Source of the DNA: Mangrovibacter plantisponsor
GTDB lineage: Bacteria; Pseudomonadota; Gammaproteobacteria; Enterobacterales; Enterobacteriaceae
NCBI RefSeq assembly: GCF_003182475.1
Contig: NZ_QGTS01000025.1
Location: 1-48,869 of the forward strand
Direction of reading: 5' to 3'
DNA length: 48,869 nucleotides
The notes under the pieces were generated by a model. The model saw nothing but the letters and a program-made list of their open reading frames with translations, was not told the origin of the DNA and made no database searches. The position numbers and the translations under genes are program-made. Positions 1 through 8,691 of this stretch are shown in pieces (the first letter of the stretch is position 1; the number at the start of each line of letters is the position of its first letter).

Positions 1-181
1 CTGAGGAGGTCATCTGTTGCTGTTGTTTACTGCGCCAGTTGTAGAGCTGGGATTCATACAGGCTGAGTTCACGAGCGGCGGCAGCAACACCGATGCGTTC
101 AGCGAGTTTCAGGGCTTCATCGCGGAATTCGGGGGTGTACTGTTTACGTGCCGTTTTGCTGGTTGATGCTGGTTTTGTCAT
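1..181 (-). CDS. IS3-family transposase OrfA, N-terminal part
   Basis: Sixty codons from ATG at 181 run open to the window edge. The peptide has a basic start (MTKPASTSKTARKQYTPEF), then the helix-turn-helix region with residues LAERIGVAAAARELSLYESQ and a YNWR motif, typical of the DNA-binding OrfA of IS3-group elements. OrfA normally recognises the inverted repeats and is joined to the DDE OrfB by programmed frameshifting; those parts lie outside the window. Family is confident; the exact IS name is not assigned. Confidence 0.8.
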   Translation of the reverse strand, partial: MTKPASTSKTARKQYTPEFRDEALKLAERIGVAAAARELSLYESQLYNWRSKQQQQMTSS

Positions 182-248
182 GAGTAATCACCTCTTACTT
201 GAGAGTTTACTCACTTAGTTGCGTGTCCACTAATGGTGGGGAGGATCA
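1..248 (-). mobile_element. IS3-family insertion sequence, left end (partial)
   Basis: The end of an IS3-group element lies here, reading leftwards out of the window. Its terminal sequence ends at 248 and reads TGATCCTCCCC on the minus strand, followed by a leader (GTGGACACG, then a run before the start codon) very like the end of IS3 itself. The orfA start lies about 67 bases inside the end, as in that group. Only the orfA 5' part is visible, so completeness and the target-site duplication cannot be judged. It marks either an insertion inside the island or its rearranged edge. Confidence 0.8.
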
Positions 249-462
249 GATTGCCGACAAAGAAAACTGAGATTTATGCTGGCAGAGCTGGTGTCTGCAC
301 CACTGTTTTTTTCTGGCACTGCGTTTTATGTAAAAATGATTGCGATGGAAAAAAATACTGCCTGACCTGTGGTGTTGTGACCCCAGTTTCTATTTAAAAC
401 AGTTCCCTGCAAAAAACTGCTCGTAACCACCTGATATATTATTACCACATACACAATAAACA
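249..462. other. Short AT-rich spacer between IS end and helicase gene
   Basis: I see no convincing gene, RNA or terminator in this stretch. It separates the IS end from the stop codon of the leftmost helicase gene and is probably 3' untranslated island sequence. Confidence 0.4.
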
Positions 463-3117
463 CTACTGATCAAACTTGGCTGGGTAAGGATCTTCTTTAT
501 CTTTATCCTTACAAGGTTGTCGTAACCATTTTTGCCAACCTTGAGGATCCTCCTGAATATCAATTTCGCTGTCAAAATCCTCCAGCTCGCAACTATCTAA
601 CTTATCTTCAACACTGTGTTTATGGCGTATAAATGAAGCCAACTGATCCTGGTCGAAGGTACCTGCAAGGTAGGGATAATTGATAATCATCTCAGCCGCC
701 CCCTGAACTTGTAGCATTGTATTGATTCGACCAAAGAGGCGATCAACCCGTCCATTCCTCTGCTCGTTATCACCAGGAGTCCAGGCGATGCCATAATGAT
801 GAACTTGATGGCATTGAAGATGAAGATTCACCCCTTCCTGCAACACAGAGGTTGCTACCAGCACATTAGGGAAGAAAGGTGAATTAAATCCACGAATTAA
901 GCGTTCACGATTTTGTGACTGCCCGCTGGCATACCAACCAGGGCTACTCAAGCTAGTGAACTCGCGCCAAGTATATTGAGTATTATCTAGTTTCTGACCA
1001 ACAATTTTCACGCATAGCGTTTCGAAAGTTTCAATGGCAGCCACAAAATAACGTAGCATCAGTGATCCATTCAATTTTGGGGTGACCCATTCTACAAAAT
1101 GCTGATATCGCTGCTGGACCTCACCTATTTGAGGTCGACGGTTGAACTCTGTAAACCAGCAATAGAGCTCAATGATCACAGGGCTGGCAAACAGGTAACC
1201 CGTGCGAAGATAGTTGGCAAAATTCTCAATAATTGCCATACCGTTAGGCTGGTCACGCCACTTAATCAATTGCTGTTTTGCTGGTCGCGGCAGCTCATGA
1301 AACATCAATCCCCAGGCTGTGGGCAAAGCAGTGATATATTTGATTTTCTGAGTTGATGTCGATTGCTGCAGCCGGGCATCTCTCGCGGCATCACCATAGC
1401 TGTCACGTTGACGTTCACCAGACTCTTTGCGGTAATGATAATGATAGGTCCCGGTCGTACCATCCAATGCAGGTTCAAGAAATAAAGAAAAGAGGCTTTC
1501 AGGGCGACGGAAACGCAAACTAACGTTGGCGCAGTCGGTACTACGCAGGCCAGTTTTCTTCATAACAAATAGCTCGGCAATTTTACTTGAAAGCTTTAGG
1601 TCGTTATCCGTTTCAGGCTCATCTGTCTCCCCGTCCTCCAGCATATGCTCATCGAAATCGGGCTTTTCATTGGATTTTTCCGATAAAAGCTTAACAAAAA
1701 TATCTCGGGACCAACCCGACTCTCGCCATTCTGCCAGCGACTTTGCAGGTAGCTGCCAGACATTCATCAATCGCTCAGCCATTATTTCATCATAACGTGC
1801 GTTGATGCGCTGAGTAATTTCGCGCACAGATGGTATTCGACGAACAAAAACCAAATGCTTACTACAATGTAGCGGCTGAGACTGCTTGAACGGATCACTG
1901 GTAAAGCAGGCATCGACCAGCGCGTCGTATTTCGGGTGATCTGGAAAGCGGTGATAGATATCGTGAAACTGCCGGGTCAAGTTATTGAGCAGAGCAGAAT
2001 CCGGCGCGTGGTTGAAGTCATTATGGATTTGCCCCTCTTCATCACTACTATTATCCCGCTCACTGACGGTACTGCCCGTTGATTCAAACCCTTCAAGATA
2101 GCCATATAGCATGCGCCTGCCGCCACCTGCCTTTTTCTCTTTGTCCAGTTGAACCACGAGTTGTTTCTGATATAGAGCAAAAAACAACTCAGCATCCATC
2201 TTATTAGTAAAACTGGAAATGCTAGCGCGCTCATGACGATATTCATATTTGCTATGGCTGCTCTCTCTACCCTGCATTTTGCGCAATCGGCGGATGGCAA
2301 AATCATTCATTAGCGCACGGACATCATCCTCTGCATAACGTTTTGGCATATCACTGAAGTAGCTAAATATGTCATAAAGATTTCGCGATGCTGAGTGATT
2401 AGGGGTTGCCGTCAACAGCAGTACATTACTCCCCAACCGGTCCTGCGCATCACCAAAGAAGGCCTGAGCGGCGGCGGCGCGCTGTGATCCGCTTCGGTTA
2501 CGAAAGTAATGAGCCTCATCGATTATAATTAAGTCAAACCCTCCTTTTCCAAGAGATTGCTTAATCTGCTGACGATATAACACGCCATAAGACGCGGCAG
2601 CATTCAGGGCATCTTCTTTTTCATCTGGAGGGACCAGACCGCTTAGTGAATGGATAGAAGTAAGGTAAAAATGGTGAGACTTTTTCTCCACCGCAGCCGC
2701 CAGCTCCGCCAGTCTGCCATGAACTTGTGGGGCATATTTTGTCTTACCCTCTAAAGAGGTAAAGGCATTATGTTCAGGCCGATAGTGTATCTCTGTGAAA
2801 ATACTAAATTCTCTCTCCCAGTTATCACAGAGCGTCCTGTTAGGTGTCATAACCAGAATGCGTGCATCAGGTTTTGCCTGCCATAACAACAACATTACTC
2901 CCATCGCCTGATAGGTCTTACCCATGCCAACCTCATCGGCGAGAAGTGCCAAGTGTTGTTTACTCAGCAAATTCCACAACCCAGCCACCCCTTCTGCCTG
3001 CTTCGCCGCCATGCTGGAAGCACCGGATTGATACTGCCAGTGCATATCAGTCGCATCGAAATTCATCACGGCTGAAACCTCAACCGGAGTAATGATCTGT
3101 TTTAACTTATTCGCCAT
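463..3117 (-). CDS. SNF2-type SF2 DNA helicase, last gene of PLD-helicase module
   Basis: An 884-residue ATP-dependent helicase/translocase. Visible motifs, in order: Walker A DEVGMGKT (about 61-68), a TPNRTL block, DEAH in LIIIDEAHYFRNRSG (about 200-203), LLTATP (motif III), a long helical insert, and the C-terminal RecA domain with VATSVLQEGVNL and NEQRNGRVDRL (motifs V and VI). This is the SNF2/RapA-like pattern rather than the YprA pattern. I chose ATG at 3117 over an upstream in-frame ATG at 3165 because AGGAAAG precedes it and it overlaps the PLD gene stop by 11 bases. It is translationally coupled behind the PLD protein, so a shared complex acting on phage DNA is likely. The combination resembles Azaca ZacC (from memory). 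Confidence 0.85.
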   Translation of the reverse strand: MANKLKQIITPVEVSAVMNFDATDMHWQYQSGASSMAAKQAEGVAGLWNLLSKQHLALLADEVGMGKTYQAMGVMLLLWQAKPDARILVMTPNRTLCDNWEREFSIFTEIHYRPEHNAFTSLEGKTKYAPQVHGRLAELAAAVEKKSHHFYLTSIHSLSGLVPPDEKEDALNAAASYGVLYRQQIKQSLGKGGFDLIIIDEAHYFRNRSGSQRAAAAQAFFGDAQDRLGSNVLLLTATPNHSASRNLYDIFSYFSDMPKRYAEDDVRALMNDFAIRRLRKMQGRESSHSKYEYRHERASISSFTNKMDAELFFALYQKQLVVQLDKEKKAGGGRRMLYGYLEGFESTGSTVSERDNSSDEEGQIHNDFNHAPDSALLNNLTRQFHDIYHRFPDHPKYDALVDACFTSDPFKQSQPLHCSKHLVFVRRIPSVREITQRINARYDEIMAERLMNVWQLPAKSLAEWRESGWSRDIFVKLLSEKSNEKPDFDEHMLEDGETDEPETDNDLKLSSKIAELFVMKKTGLRSTDCANVSLRFRRPESLFSLFLEPALDGTTGTYHYHYRKESGERQRDSYGDAARDARLQQSTSTQKIKYITALPTAWGLMFHELPRPAKQQLIKWRDQPNGMAIIENFANYLRTGYLFASPVIIELYCWFTEFNRRPQIGEVQQRYQHFVEWVTPKLNGSLMLRYFVAAIETFETLCVKIVGQKLDNTQYTWREFTSLSSPGWYASGQSQNRERLIRGFNSPFFPNVLVATSVLQEGVNLHLQCHQVHHYGIAWTPGDNEQRNGRVDRLFGRINTMLQVQGAAEMIINYPYLAGTFDQDQLASFIRHKHSVEDKLDSCELEDFDSEIDIQEDPQGWQKWLRQPCKDKDKEDPYPAKFDQ

Positions 3118-5008
3118 AACTACAGTCTTTCCTGATAGCTGCGAGATAACGCAGGCTAGCGGCATCGCTAGTTAGAGGTGGAATTGCAACCTGTAGAGAC
3201 TCCCACAAGTGCACTGCCACAGATATGGCTTCAGCCCCTTGTTTGTGACGGATGCTTTTAACACGCTTTCTTGCCAGAGCGGCCAGAGTGTTAACTTCTT
3301 GGGCCAGAAACCAGTTAAATACTGGCTGAGTCGGTTGACTTATACGCTCCCTGGCTATTTCAGCCAATTCCTGTAAGCAACCAGGTTCACTGAACAAACG
3401 ACGATACAGCTGAGTGCCATCGTCCGCGTCTGCTAACCAGTTGCGCCGTTGTTGGATAGCCTGAAAGAGGCGGAAATAGCTAGTGGCATCTAAATTCATG
3501 ACTTGCGCCATCCCCTCACTTTGCTCTTCATCCTGCGCTCCAGCACAGCGCAGCATAAGGCGATCGCTCAATGCGGGATCCGCTGAATTCAGATAGCTGT
3601 TAAGTAAGTCATCTAGCGACTTAAAGCTCAACGCACGCCGGTGTTCAATACCGCTTTCAACGATCATGCCCTGCCAGTCGGTTATTCCAATTCTACGAAG
3701 GGTATAAAAGGGGTTATCCAATACGGCATTGCTTTTTAATACCGCCAATTGCCGGGGCGATTTCAGACCTATACCGGTAGCTTTCCATACCAATTCATTT
3801 GCCCCGTTGATACCGGGCAATATTAGTTGATAACCTGACACAGGCTTACCACCGAACCATTGCCCGGAAATCTGATACTCACATCGAGTCCAGTCAAAAA
3901 TAACGGTCAGATCGAAAGGTAGAAGTTCATCCGGCTCCAGCGCCTCTTCCTCCAACAATGATTCACTGGCGAAATTCTCTTCATTAACATCATCCCATTC
4001 TTTGCCGCAAATCGTGGTGTTACGAGAGACCGCATGCACAATTCCCGCTTCTACATTCCAGTTTGCCTCAGGTAAGCTGCTGCAACCCGGGTTGGTGAAA
4101 TTCCAGGACCCCACGGCAAGTTGCGTACCGGTAATGCTTTTCGCCAGCCAGAGCTTGGCGTGGGTCATCAATGCCCTATCGTCCTTGGGCACTGGAGAGC
4201 GATACACGGTAAGCTTTTTATTTGTAATCATTGCCTGAATACTGTCACTCCATCGAGTGCGGATATAACGTCCCTCAACCAAATCCGGAACCAGTTCTAC
4301 GAGCATTTCATGCCCAATATTGTCGATAAACCCTGCTAAATCCTCAGCAAGATAAGGCGACCAAACACTGAGTGTATGAATCTCACCGCCGTTTTTTAAT
4401 GCATCCAGCAGTGTGCAACCAGCCAGACTGTGAATAAATGACCAGTCAGGATCATCACCGAGAAACTTGCGACGGGTTGGGAAAAATTCTTCGTCATTCA
4501 GACTGTTATCAATTGTGGTAAAAAATCGTTTTACCTGCTGGTATTGGGCATTACTTGCAACACAACGAAAATCCACAGTTTCTTGATTTCGCCCCCACCC
4601 ACTAAGCGTAAGGTTGGCACTGCCCGCACCCACAATAATCTTTCTGTAGTGATCTTCGAGATAAAATACTTTTGGGTGAAACAGCCCGCGCTCTTTATCC
4701 AGATAAGACTCTTCGCTTTGAGCCAGCTTACGCACCGACACCGGATATACCGCAATGGAGGTACGTTTCGGCTTTTCTTTCGCAATCATGCGCGGATCGC
4801 AGTAGATGCGGAAATCAATACCACTCTCATTCAGCGCACGCTGCAGACCTTCGTAATCCATACGACTAACGGGCGGGTCCATACCCAACACCGCAGGAAG
4901 TACCCACGTTTCAACAAAAGAGATATCCAGATTAAAGGTGGTGAGCCAGACACGTTTCAACATTCCCATATCAGCAATTTGCTTTTTGAAGACATCTAAC
5001 AGCTTCAT
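3107..5008 (-). CDS. Phospholipase D-fold putative nuclease
   Basis: A 633-residue protein with two PLD half-sites. The first is HPKVFYLED (about 111-119) followed by GAGSANLTLSGW. The second is HAKLWLAK (about 283-290) followed by VGSWNFTNPG. Both keep H-x-K and the GS-x-N segment; the second lacks the usual D of HxKxxxxD, as in many helicase-associated PLD nucleases. The C-terminal half is helical and unassigned. The start at 5008 overlaps the preceding stop as ATGA and has GGGGG upstream; a longer start at 5023 lies inside the preceding gene. PLD-fold proteins accompany helicases in DISARM (DrmC) and Dpd (DpdK). A nuclease or DNA-binding role is inferred; catalysis is not certain. Confidence 0.8.
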   Translation of the reverse strand: MKLLDVFKKQIADMGMLKRVWLTTFNLDISFVETWVLPAVLGMDPPVSRMDYEGLQRALNESGIDFRIYCDPRMIAKEKPKRTSIAVYPVSVRKLAQSEESYLDKERGLFHPKVFYLEDHYRKIIVGAGSANLTLSGWGRNQETVDFRCVASNAQYQQVKRFFTTIDNSLNDEEFFPTRRKFLGDDPDWSFIHSLAGCTLLDALKNGGEIHTLSVWSPYLAEDLAGFIDNIGHEMLVELVPDLVEGRYIRTRWSDSIQAMITNKKLTVYRSPVPKDDRALMTHAKLWLAKSITGTQLAVGSWNFTNPGCSSLPEANWNVEAGIVHAVSRNTTICGKEWDDVNEENFASESLLEEEALEPDELLPFDLTVIFDWTRCEYQISGQWFGGKPVSGYQLILPGINGANELVWKATGIGLKSPRQLAVLKSNAVLDNPFYTLRRIGITDWQGMIVESGIEHRRALSFKSLDDLLNSYLNSADPALSDRLMLRCAGAQDEEQSEGMAQVMNLDATSYFRLFQAIQQRRNWLADADDGTQLYRRLFSEPGCLQELAEIARERISQPTQPVFNWFLAQEVNTLAALARKRVKSIRHKQGAEAISVAVHLWESLQVAIPPLTSDAASLRYLAAIRKDCSYGE

Positions 5009-6387
5009 GCAGAATGCCCCCATAAACCGTTCAGCAAATGTCTGAACTGTGGTAGATAATAACGGTTTACCCAGTCGCTATTCTGACGATCTTCGCGTAG
5101 CGAACATGGTGGTACCTGCAGCAAAATATCATCCCCTTCAAGCATGAGCCACGGGAACTGCCCCCTCGTCTCCATTATCTTGTGATGATAATCCAGCAAG
5201 CCTCGAACCTGATCTTCCAGCGACGGCATACTGGCCAGTGCTAATAGTTGCCTAAATCGTCTGTCGGGCGTACCGGAAAGCGAGGAAAGGAGCACATCAT
5301 TTTCCAGAAGCTGAGCCGCCCTTTGTGGCAGATCAAGTTCCGTCAGACCACGCGACTGCCAGAATTGACGAAATTCTGCCAATGTCTGACGACTCTGTCG
5401 GCGTAAGCCTGAAAACATCAGGTCGATCAGGGATAAAAATGGCTCCGCCTGACTGATATGTTGTAACGCCATGAGGTCACTTTCATTCATTTCAGGCACA
5501 CTTTTTGCCTCTTGCATGGCACGTTTGAAAACTTCAGCATCTGTAAGCTCTAACTCATCCGAACGCTCCTGCTTGAGTACCCGATAAATAGCACCTGCCG
5601 CATATTTATCTAACCCCGTTCTTTGTAGCCAAAATTCCCGCGAATAATCCCCGACCATTTTCGGATCGCGGAATGCCTTTACATACGCCTTTTTTAGGCC
5701 GACAGGAATATCTTCGTAAAATGGGTTCAAATCGCGCTTATGCGAAACCTGCATTAGCGATTGCATATAAGTTATGGCCGCTGCATGTAATTCTTTCAGC
5801 TCTGGTACATTTCGAATAAATGCCTCTGCGGCTTGCCACACAGGCTTGTTTTCCGGTAGATCATAATGATAATCAGCAGAGAAAAACTGCATTTTCATCA
5901 TTGGCGATTTATAGCGACCATTGGTACCAAGAGCGATCTGATTAGTCAGTAACTCACTACTTTTTTCATGACCAAAAAATATCTGAGGATTTTTATTTGA
6001 AGCGTTCCATTTAGGTCGGGCTTTATTAATACCCTGCACACCAGTGAGAGTGACGCCTCTGTTTTCAGCCGCCAGCATAGAGTAGATATAGATATTTTCC
6101 AGATGGATCAGACAGGCAACTCTAAACTCCTGTAATTGCTTTTTGGGATACAGACCTTTCATCGCGCCTGAAGTTTGCAGCTTTTCATCGACCAGTATCT
6201 GGCGCAATACGCTGTGATGCAGCAGATTCAGCGTGTATTGCCGTACATCATTTGCGATAGAAGTAATACGGCTATGAAAGATGTCCTGTCCCCAGGACGA
6301 CCAGATGACTAATTGCCCAAGCGGATCAACATTCAGCTCACCCGTTAGCGAGTCATCATATTCAGTCAGAAATTTCTCGATGTACAT
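5005..6387 (-). CDS. Uncharacterised 460-residue protein, first gene of PLD-helicase module
   Basis: I recognise no enzymatic motif. The protein is soluble and largely helical, without signal peptide or membrane segment. It opens with MYIEKFLTEYDDSLTGELNVDP and contains an aromatic patch (LVIWSSWGQDIF). It is the promoter-proximal gene of a three-gene set with the PLD protein (ATGA overlap) and the SNF2-type helicase. A 180-base gap with a hairpin separates it from the upstream operon, suggesting independent transcription. If the set is an Azaca-like system, this would be the ZacA position; that assignment rests on gene order, not on a recognised domain. The ribosome binding site is weak. Confidence 0.65.
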   Translation of the reverse strand: MYIEKFLTEYDDSLTGELNVDPLGQLVIWSSWGQDIFHSRITSIANDVRQYTLNLLHHSVLRQILVDEKLQTSGAMKGLYPKKQLQEFRVACLIHLENIYIYSMLAAENRGVTLTGVQGINKARPKWNASNKNPQIFFGHEKSSELLTNQIALGTNGRYKSPMMKMQFFSADYHYDLPENKPVWQAAEAFIRNVPELKELHAAAITYMQSLMQVSHKRDLNPFYEDIPVGLKKAYVKAFRDPKMVGDYSREFWLQRTGLDKYAAGAIYRVLKQERSDELELTDAEVFKRAMQEAKSVPEMNESDLMALQHISQAEPFLSLIDLMFSGLRRQSRQTLAEFRQFWQSRGLTELDLPQRAAQLLENDVLLSSLSGTPDRRFRQLLALASMPSLEDQVRGLLDYHHKIMETRGQFPWLMLEGDDILLQVPPCSLREDRQNSDWVNRYYLPQFRHLLNGLWGHSA

Positions 6388-6527
6388 ATCGTTGCGTCAG
6401 TCGCTTATGCCCACAGGGCTAACAACACGCAATCAATGCACTGCGAAAGCCCTTCAATGTTCCACTTTCTTTCCTGGCACTGACCAAATCAGCAAATAAA
6501 TGGCCGATATTGATTAGTACTAAAATG

Positions 6528-6561
6528 CAGATAACCAGAAGCTGTAGCTTCTGGTTATCTG
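6528..6561 (-). terminator. 16-bp perfect hairpin after the UvrD-like gene
   Basis: Positions 6528-6543 and 6546-6561 are perfect inverted complements (arm CAGATAACCAGAAGCT) with a 2-base loop. On the minus strand it is followed by CATTTTAG, a short T-run. It sits 7 bases past the stop of the UvrD-like gene and before the next module, so termination and/or mRNA 3'-end protection is the simplest reading. Confidence 0.65.
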
Positions 6562-6567
6562 GCTGGA

Positions 6568-8691
6568 TTACTCGCTTTCGGGCTCCAGTAAGATACTAGG
6601 TTTACCGTAAGATGAAACAAACAGCCCTTTTACCGCACGGGTTGCTGCAACATGGAGTAGAGCACGTTCATTAAATAATGCATCACGTTGTTCAACAGGA
6701 TCATCAGATGCTATGGCTTTAACTTCCGGCACGACGCCATCGTTGATACCCGCAAGGAACACATACTGGAACTCTAGCCCTTTAATGCGGTGCATAGTTG
6801 CCATACGCACACCAGGGCGTTGATCACTATCACCACTATCCTGACCTAAATTATAGGTCTCGATTCCAGCATCATTCAGAGCAGCAGCATAACGCTCGTA
6901 AGCATGCTTCGTACGAGCGGTAATGCAGATATCCTGGGAACGAACATCATTGGCTAACAACGCCTGAATTTGCTTGGTAATCGTCGCCGCCTCTTCTTTA
7001 AAATCTGAAGCATAAGTGATCATGGGTTTTTCACCATGAAGCAATGATAAATAATCGTTGCTGGCATCAATTTCACCATCCAGGTTGTCAACCTTAACGC
7101 CGGTTAACAACCCGACAGCAAACTGTCGCGTCTCTTCTGTAGTCCGGTAGTTAATTTTAAGTTTTTTACTACGGCGCCCACGTACGTTAATTCCACACTG
7201 GCCTAAAACGACTTTATTGCGGTAAATACGCTGATGTCCATCACCCACGATAAAAAGATCGTTAGGAGACTCTGGAACCAGGCTACGAATAAGGGTAAAG
7301 GCCGGTGCGCCTATATCCTGAGCTTCATCGACTACGATACTGCTATAAGGCAATTGCACCTGTTTTTCTTTAAACAGAATGATAGCCTCATGCATGGCAT
7401 CACCCATCTCTCGCAGTTTGGCTCGAGCCATTTGTGCCCGGAACTCTTCGAACACAGGCCAGATTTTCGCACGCTGAATACGGGATAACGCCGTGCCACG
7501 ACCAATACGGCTCACCTTCAGATATTCTTGACGGCTGTAAACCGCATTCGGCTGAACAACACGTTGCCACTCTTCAGAATAAAAGTTATCCGGTAATCCC
7601 AATTCAGCAGGGACTTGCTGCAAGGCATAGTTCCAGCATTTACGTCGCCCTTCATCGCTGTCATAGACCACGCGGAAGTCATATCCATGGCGTTTAAGCT
7701 GCTCGCTCATCCAGGCATCAATGTTAACAACTTCAATACGCGCCATCTCCTCACGGCTACACAAACGCTGGAGGTTGACGCGAATATCCGCCGCCAGGTT
7801 ACGGGTGAAGGTTGTGAACAGAACTTTTTTACCGGGTTTATCGGCCAGGCGTTGGGATAACCAACGTGCACGATGCATCGCAACAACTGTTTTTCCCGTG
7901 CCTGCACCACCTAATACTCGCACCGGACCATTTGCTGGCGACTCCACCAGTTTTCGCTGGCTCGGGTGCAGGAATACACGCCATTTTTCCAGTGGCGCAT
8001 TGAGCATTTGCAGTAGCTCCTGTTCATTTTCAACGACATGGAAGCGACGTTTACTTCTCTCAATTGCCTCAATAAAGTCGTTGGTATCAACAGGCTCATC
8101 ACGGTGATCGTTAAACTCCTCCAGCACTTCCTGGTAATCCAGACCTTCTGCCAGCCAGTGTAGGGGTTCCCAGGCTTCCGCAGGCATCACGCTTTCCAGC
8201 TGATTCAGCCCTGTGGTATCCACAAGAGCCATCACCTGCTCAATAAACACAGGAGGAACACCCAGCGCGAGGATCTGCTCTGCCGTATACGCAGCAAAGA
8301 GTTTGGGTTTATCAACAACAGTCGGCTCGGGGGTAGGTTTGATATAGCTGGTATCAATCACCTGAATCGCACCGGTTACCGGGTGAATCGCACATTCGTG
8401 TCGCCGCGCCCAGTCGTAGGCTTCGTCGTGCTTATCCACCCACATCAGCATATACAGAGCACCCTGCTCAGGTTTCAGGACGATCCCCCGGTAGGTTTGG
8501 TCAATACGCACGGAATGCACATTATTGCTGCGTGCATCGTGGATCTTTTCGTAGTTCAGCCCATTACTCGTCGGATCCTGGCGGAACTTAGAGATGAATT
8601 CCTGGACCTTTTTTTGCTGCGCTTTAGGAATCCGCGCAAAAGCCCCCAGAAAACCATCAGAAAGTGCCACCTTTGGCGTTGGAATCGTCAT
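6568..8691 (-). CDS. UvrD-like SF1 helicase with ParE/RelE-like N-terminal domain
   Basis: A 707-residue protein. Residues 1-110 resemble a RelE/ParE toxin fold (IHDARSNNVHSVRIDQTYRGI, then LMWVDKHDEAYDWARRH). A helical linker leads to an SF1 helicase: Walker A GGAGTGKT (261-268), IVVDEAQD (Walker B), IVGDGHQRIY (motif III), INYRTTEETRQ (IV), MATMHRIKGLEF (V) and LHVAATRAVKGL (VI). The start overlaps the YprA-family stop as ATGA and has a perfect GGAGGT 5 bases upstream, so it is coupled to the DISARM-like core. SF1 members normally unwind DNA 3'-5'. The toxin-like domain may be an RNA- or DNA-binding module, or a real toxin tethered to the helicase; the sequence does not decide. Confidence 0.85.
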   Translation of the reverse strand: MTIPTPKVALSDGFLGAFARIPKAQQKKVQEFISKFRQDPTSNGLNYEKIHDARSNNVHSVRIDQTYRGIVLKPEQGALYMLMWVDKHDEAYDWARRHECAIHPVTGAIQVIDTSYIKPTPEPTVVDKPKLFAAYTAEQILALGVPPVFIEQVMALVDTTGLNQLESVMPAEAWEPLHWLAEGLDYQEVLEEFNDHRDEPVDTNDFIEAIERSKRRFHVVENEQELLQMLNAPLEKWRVFLHPSQRKLVESPANGPVRVLGGAGTGKTVVAMHRARWLSQRLADKPGKKVLFTTFTRNLAADIRVNLQRLCSREEMARIEVVNIDAWMSEQLKRHGYDFRVVYDSDEGRRKCWNYALQQVPAELGLPDNFYSEEWQRVVQPNAVYSRQEYLKVSRIGRGTALSRIQRAKIWPVFEEFRAQMARAKLREMGDAMHEAIILFKEKQVQLPYSSIVVDEAQDIGAPAFTLIRSLVPESPNDLFIVGDGHQRIYRNKVVLGQCGINVRGRRSKKLKINYRTTEETRQFAVGLLTGVKVDNLDGEIDASNDYLSLLHGEKPMITYASDFKEEAATITKQIQALLANDVRSQDICITARTKHAYERYAAALNDAGIETYNLGQDSGDSDQRPGVRMATMHRIKGLEFQYVFLAGINDGVVPEVKAIASDDPVEQRDALFNERALLHVAATRAVKGLFVSSYGKPSILLEPESE

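Noticed and set aside
3118-3165. Longer start (16 extra residues) for the leftmost helicase
   Set aside because: It lies inside the PLD gene and has no ribosome binding site, whereas ATG at 3117 has AGGAAAG upstream.
5005-6387. DUF6361 assignment for the 460-residue protein
   Set aside because: DUF6361 proteins, as I remember them, begin with a different conserved WIDFSEEDR-like segment, which is not present here.
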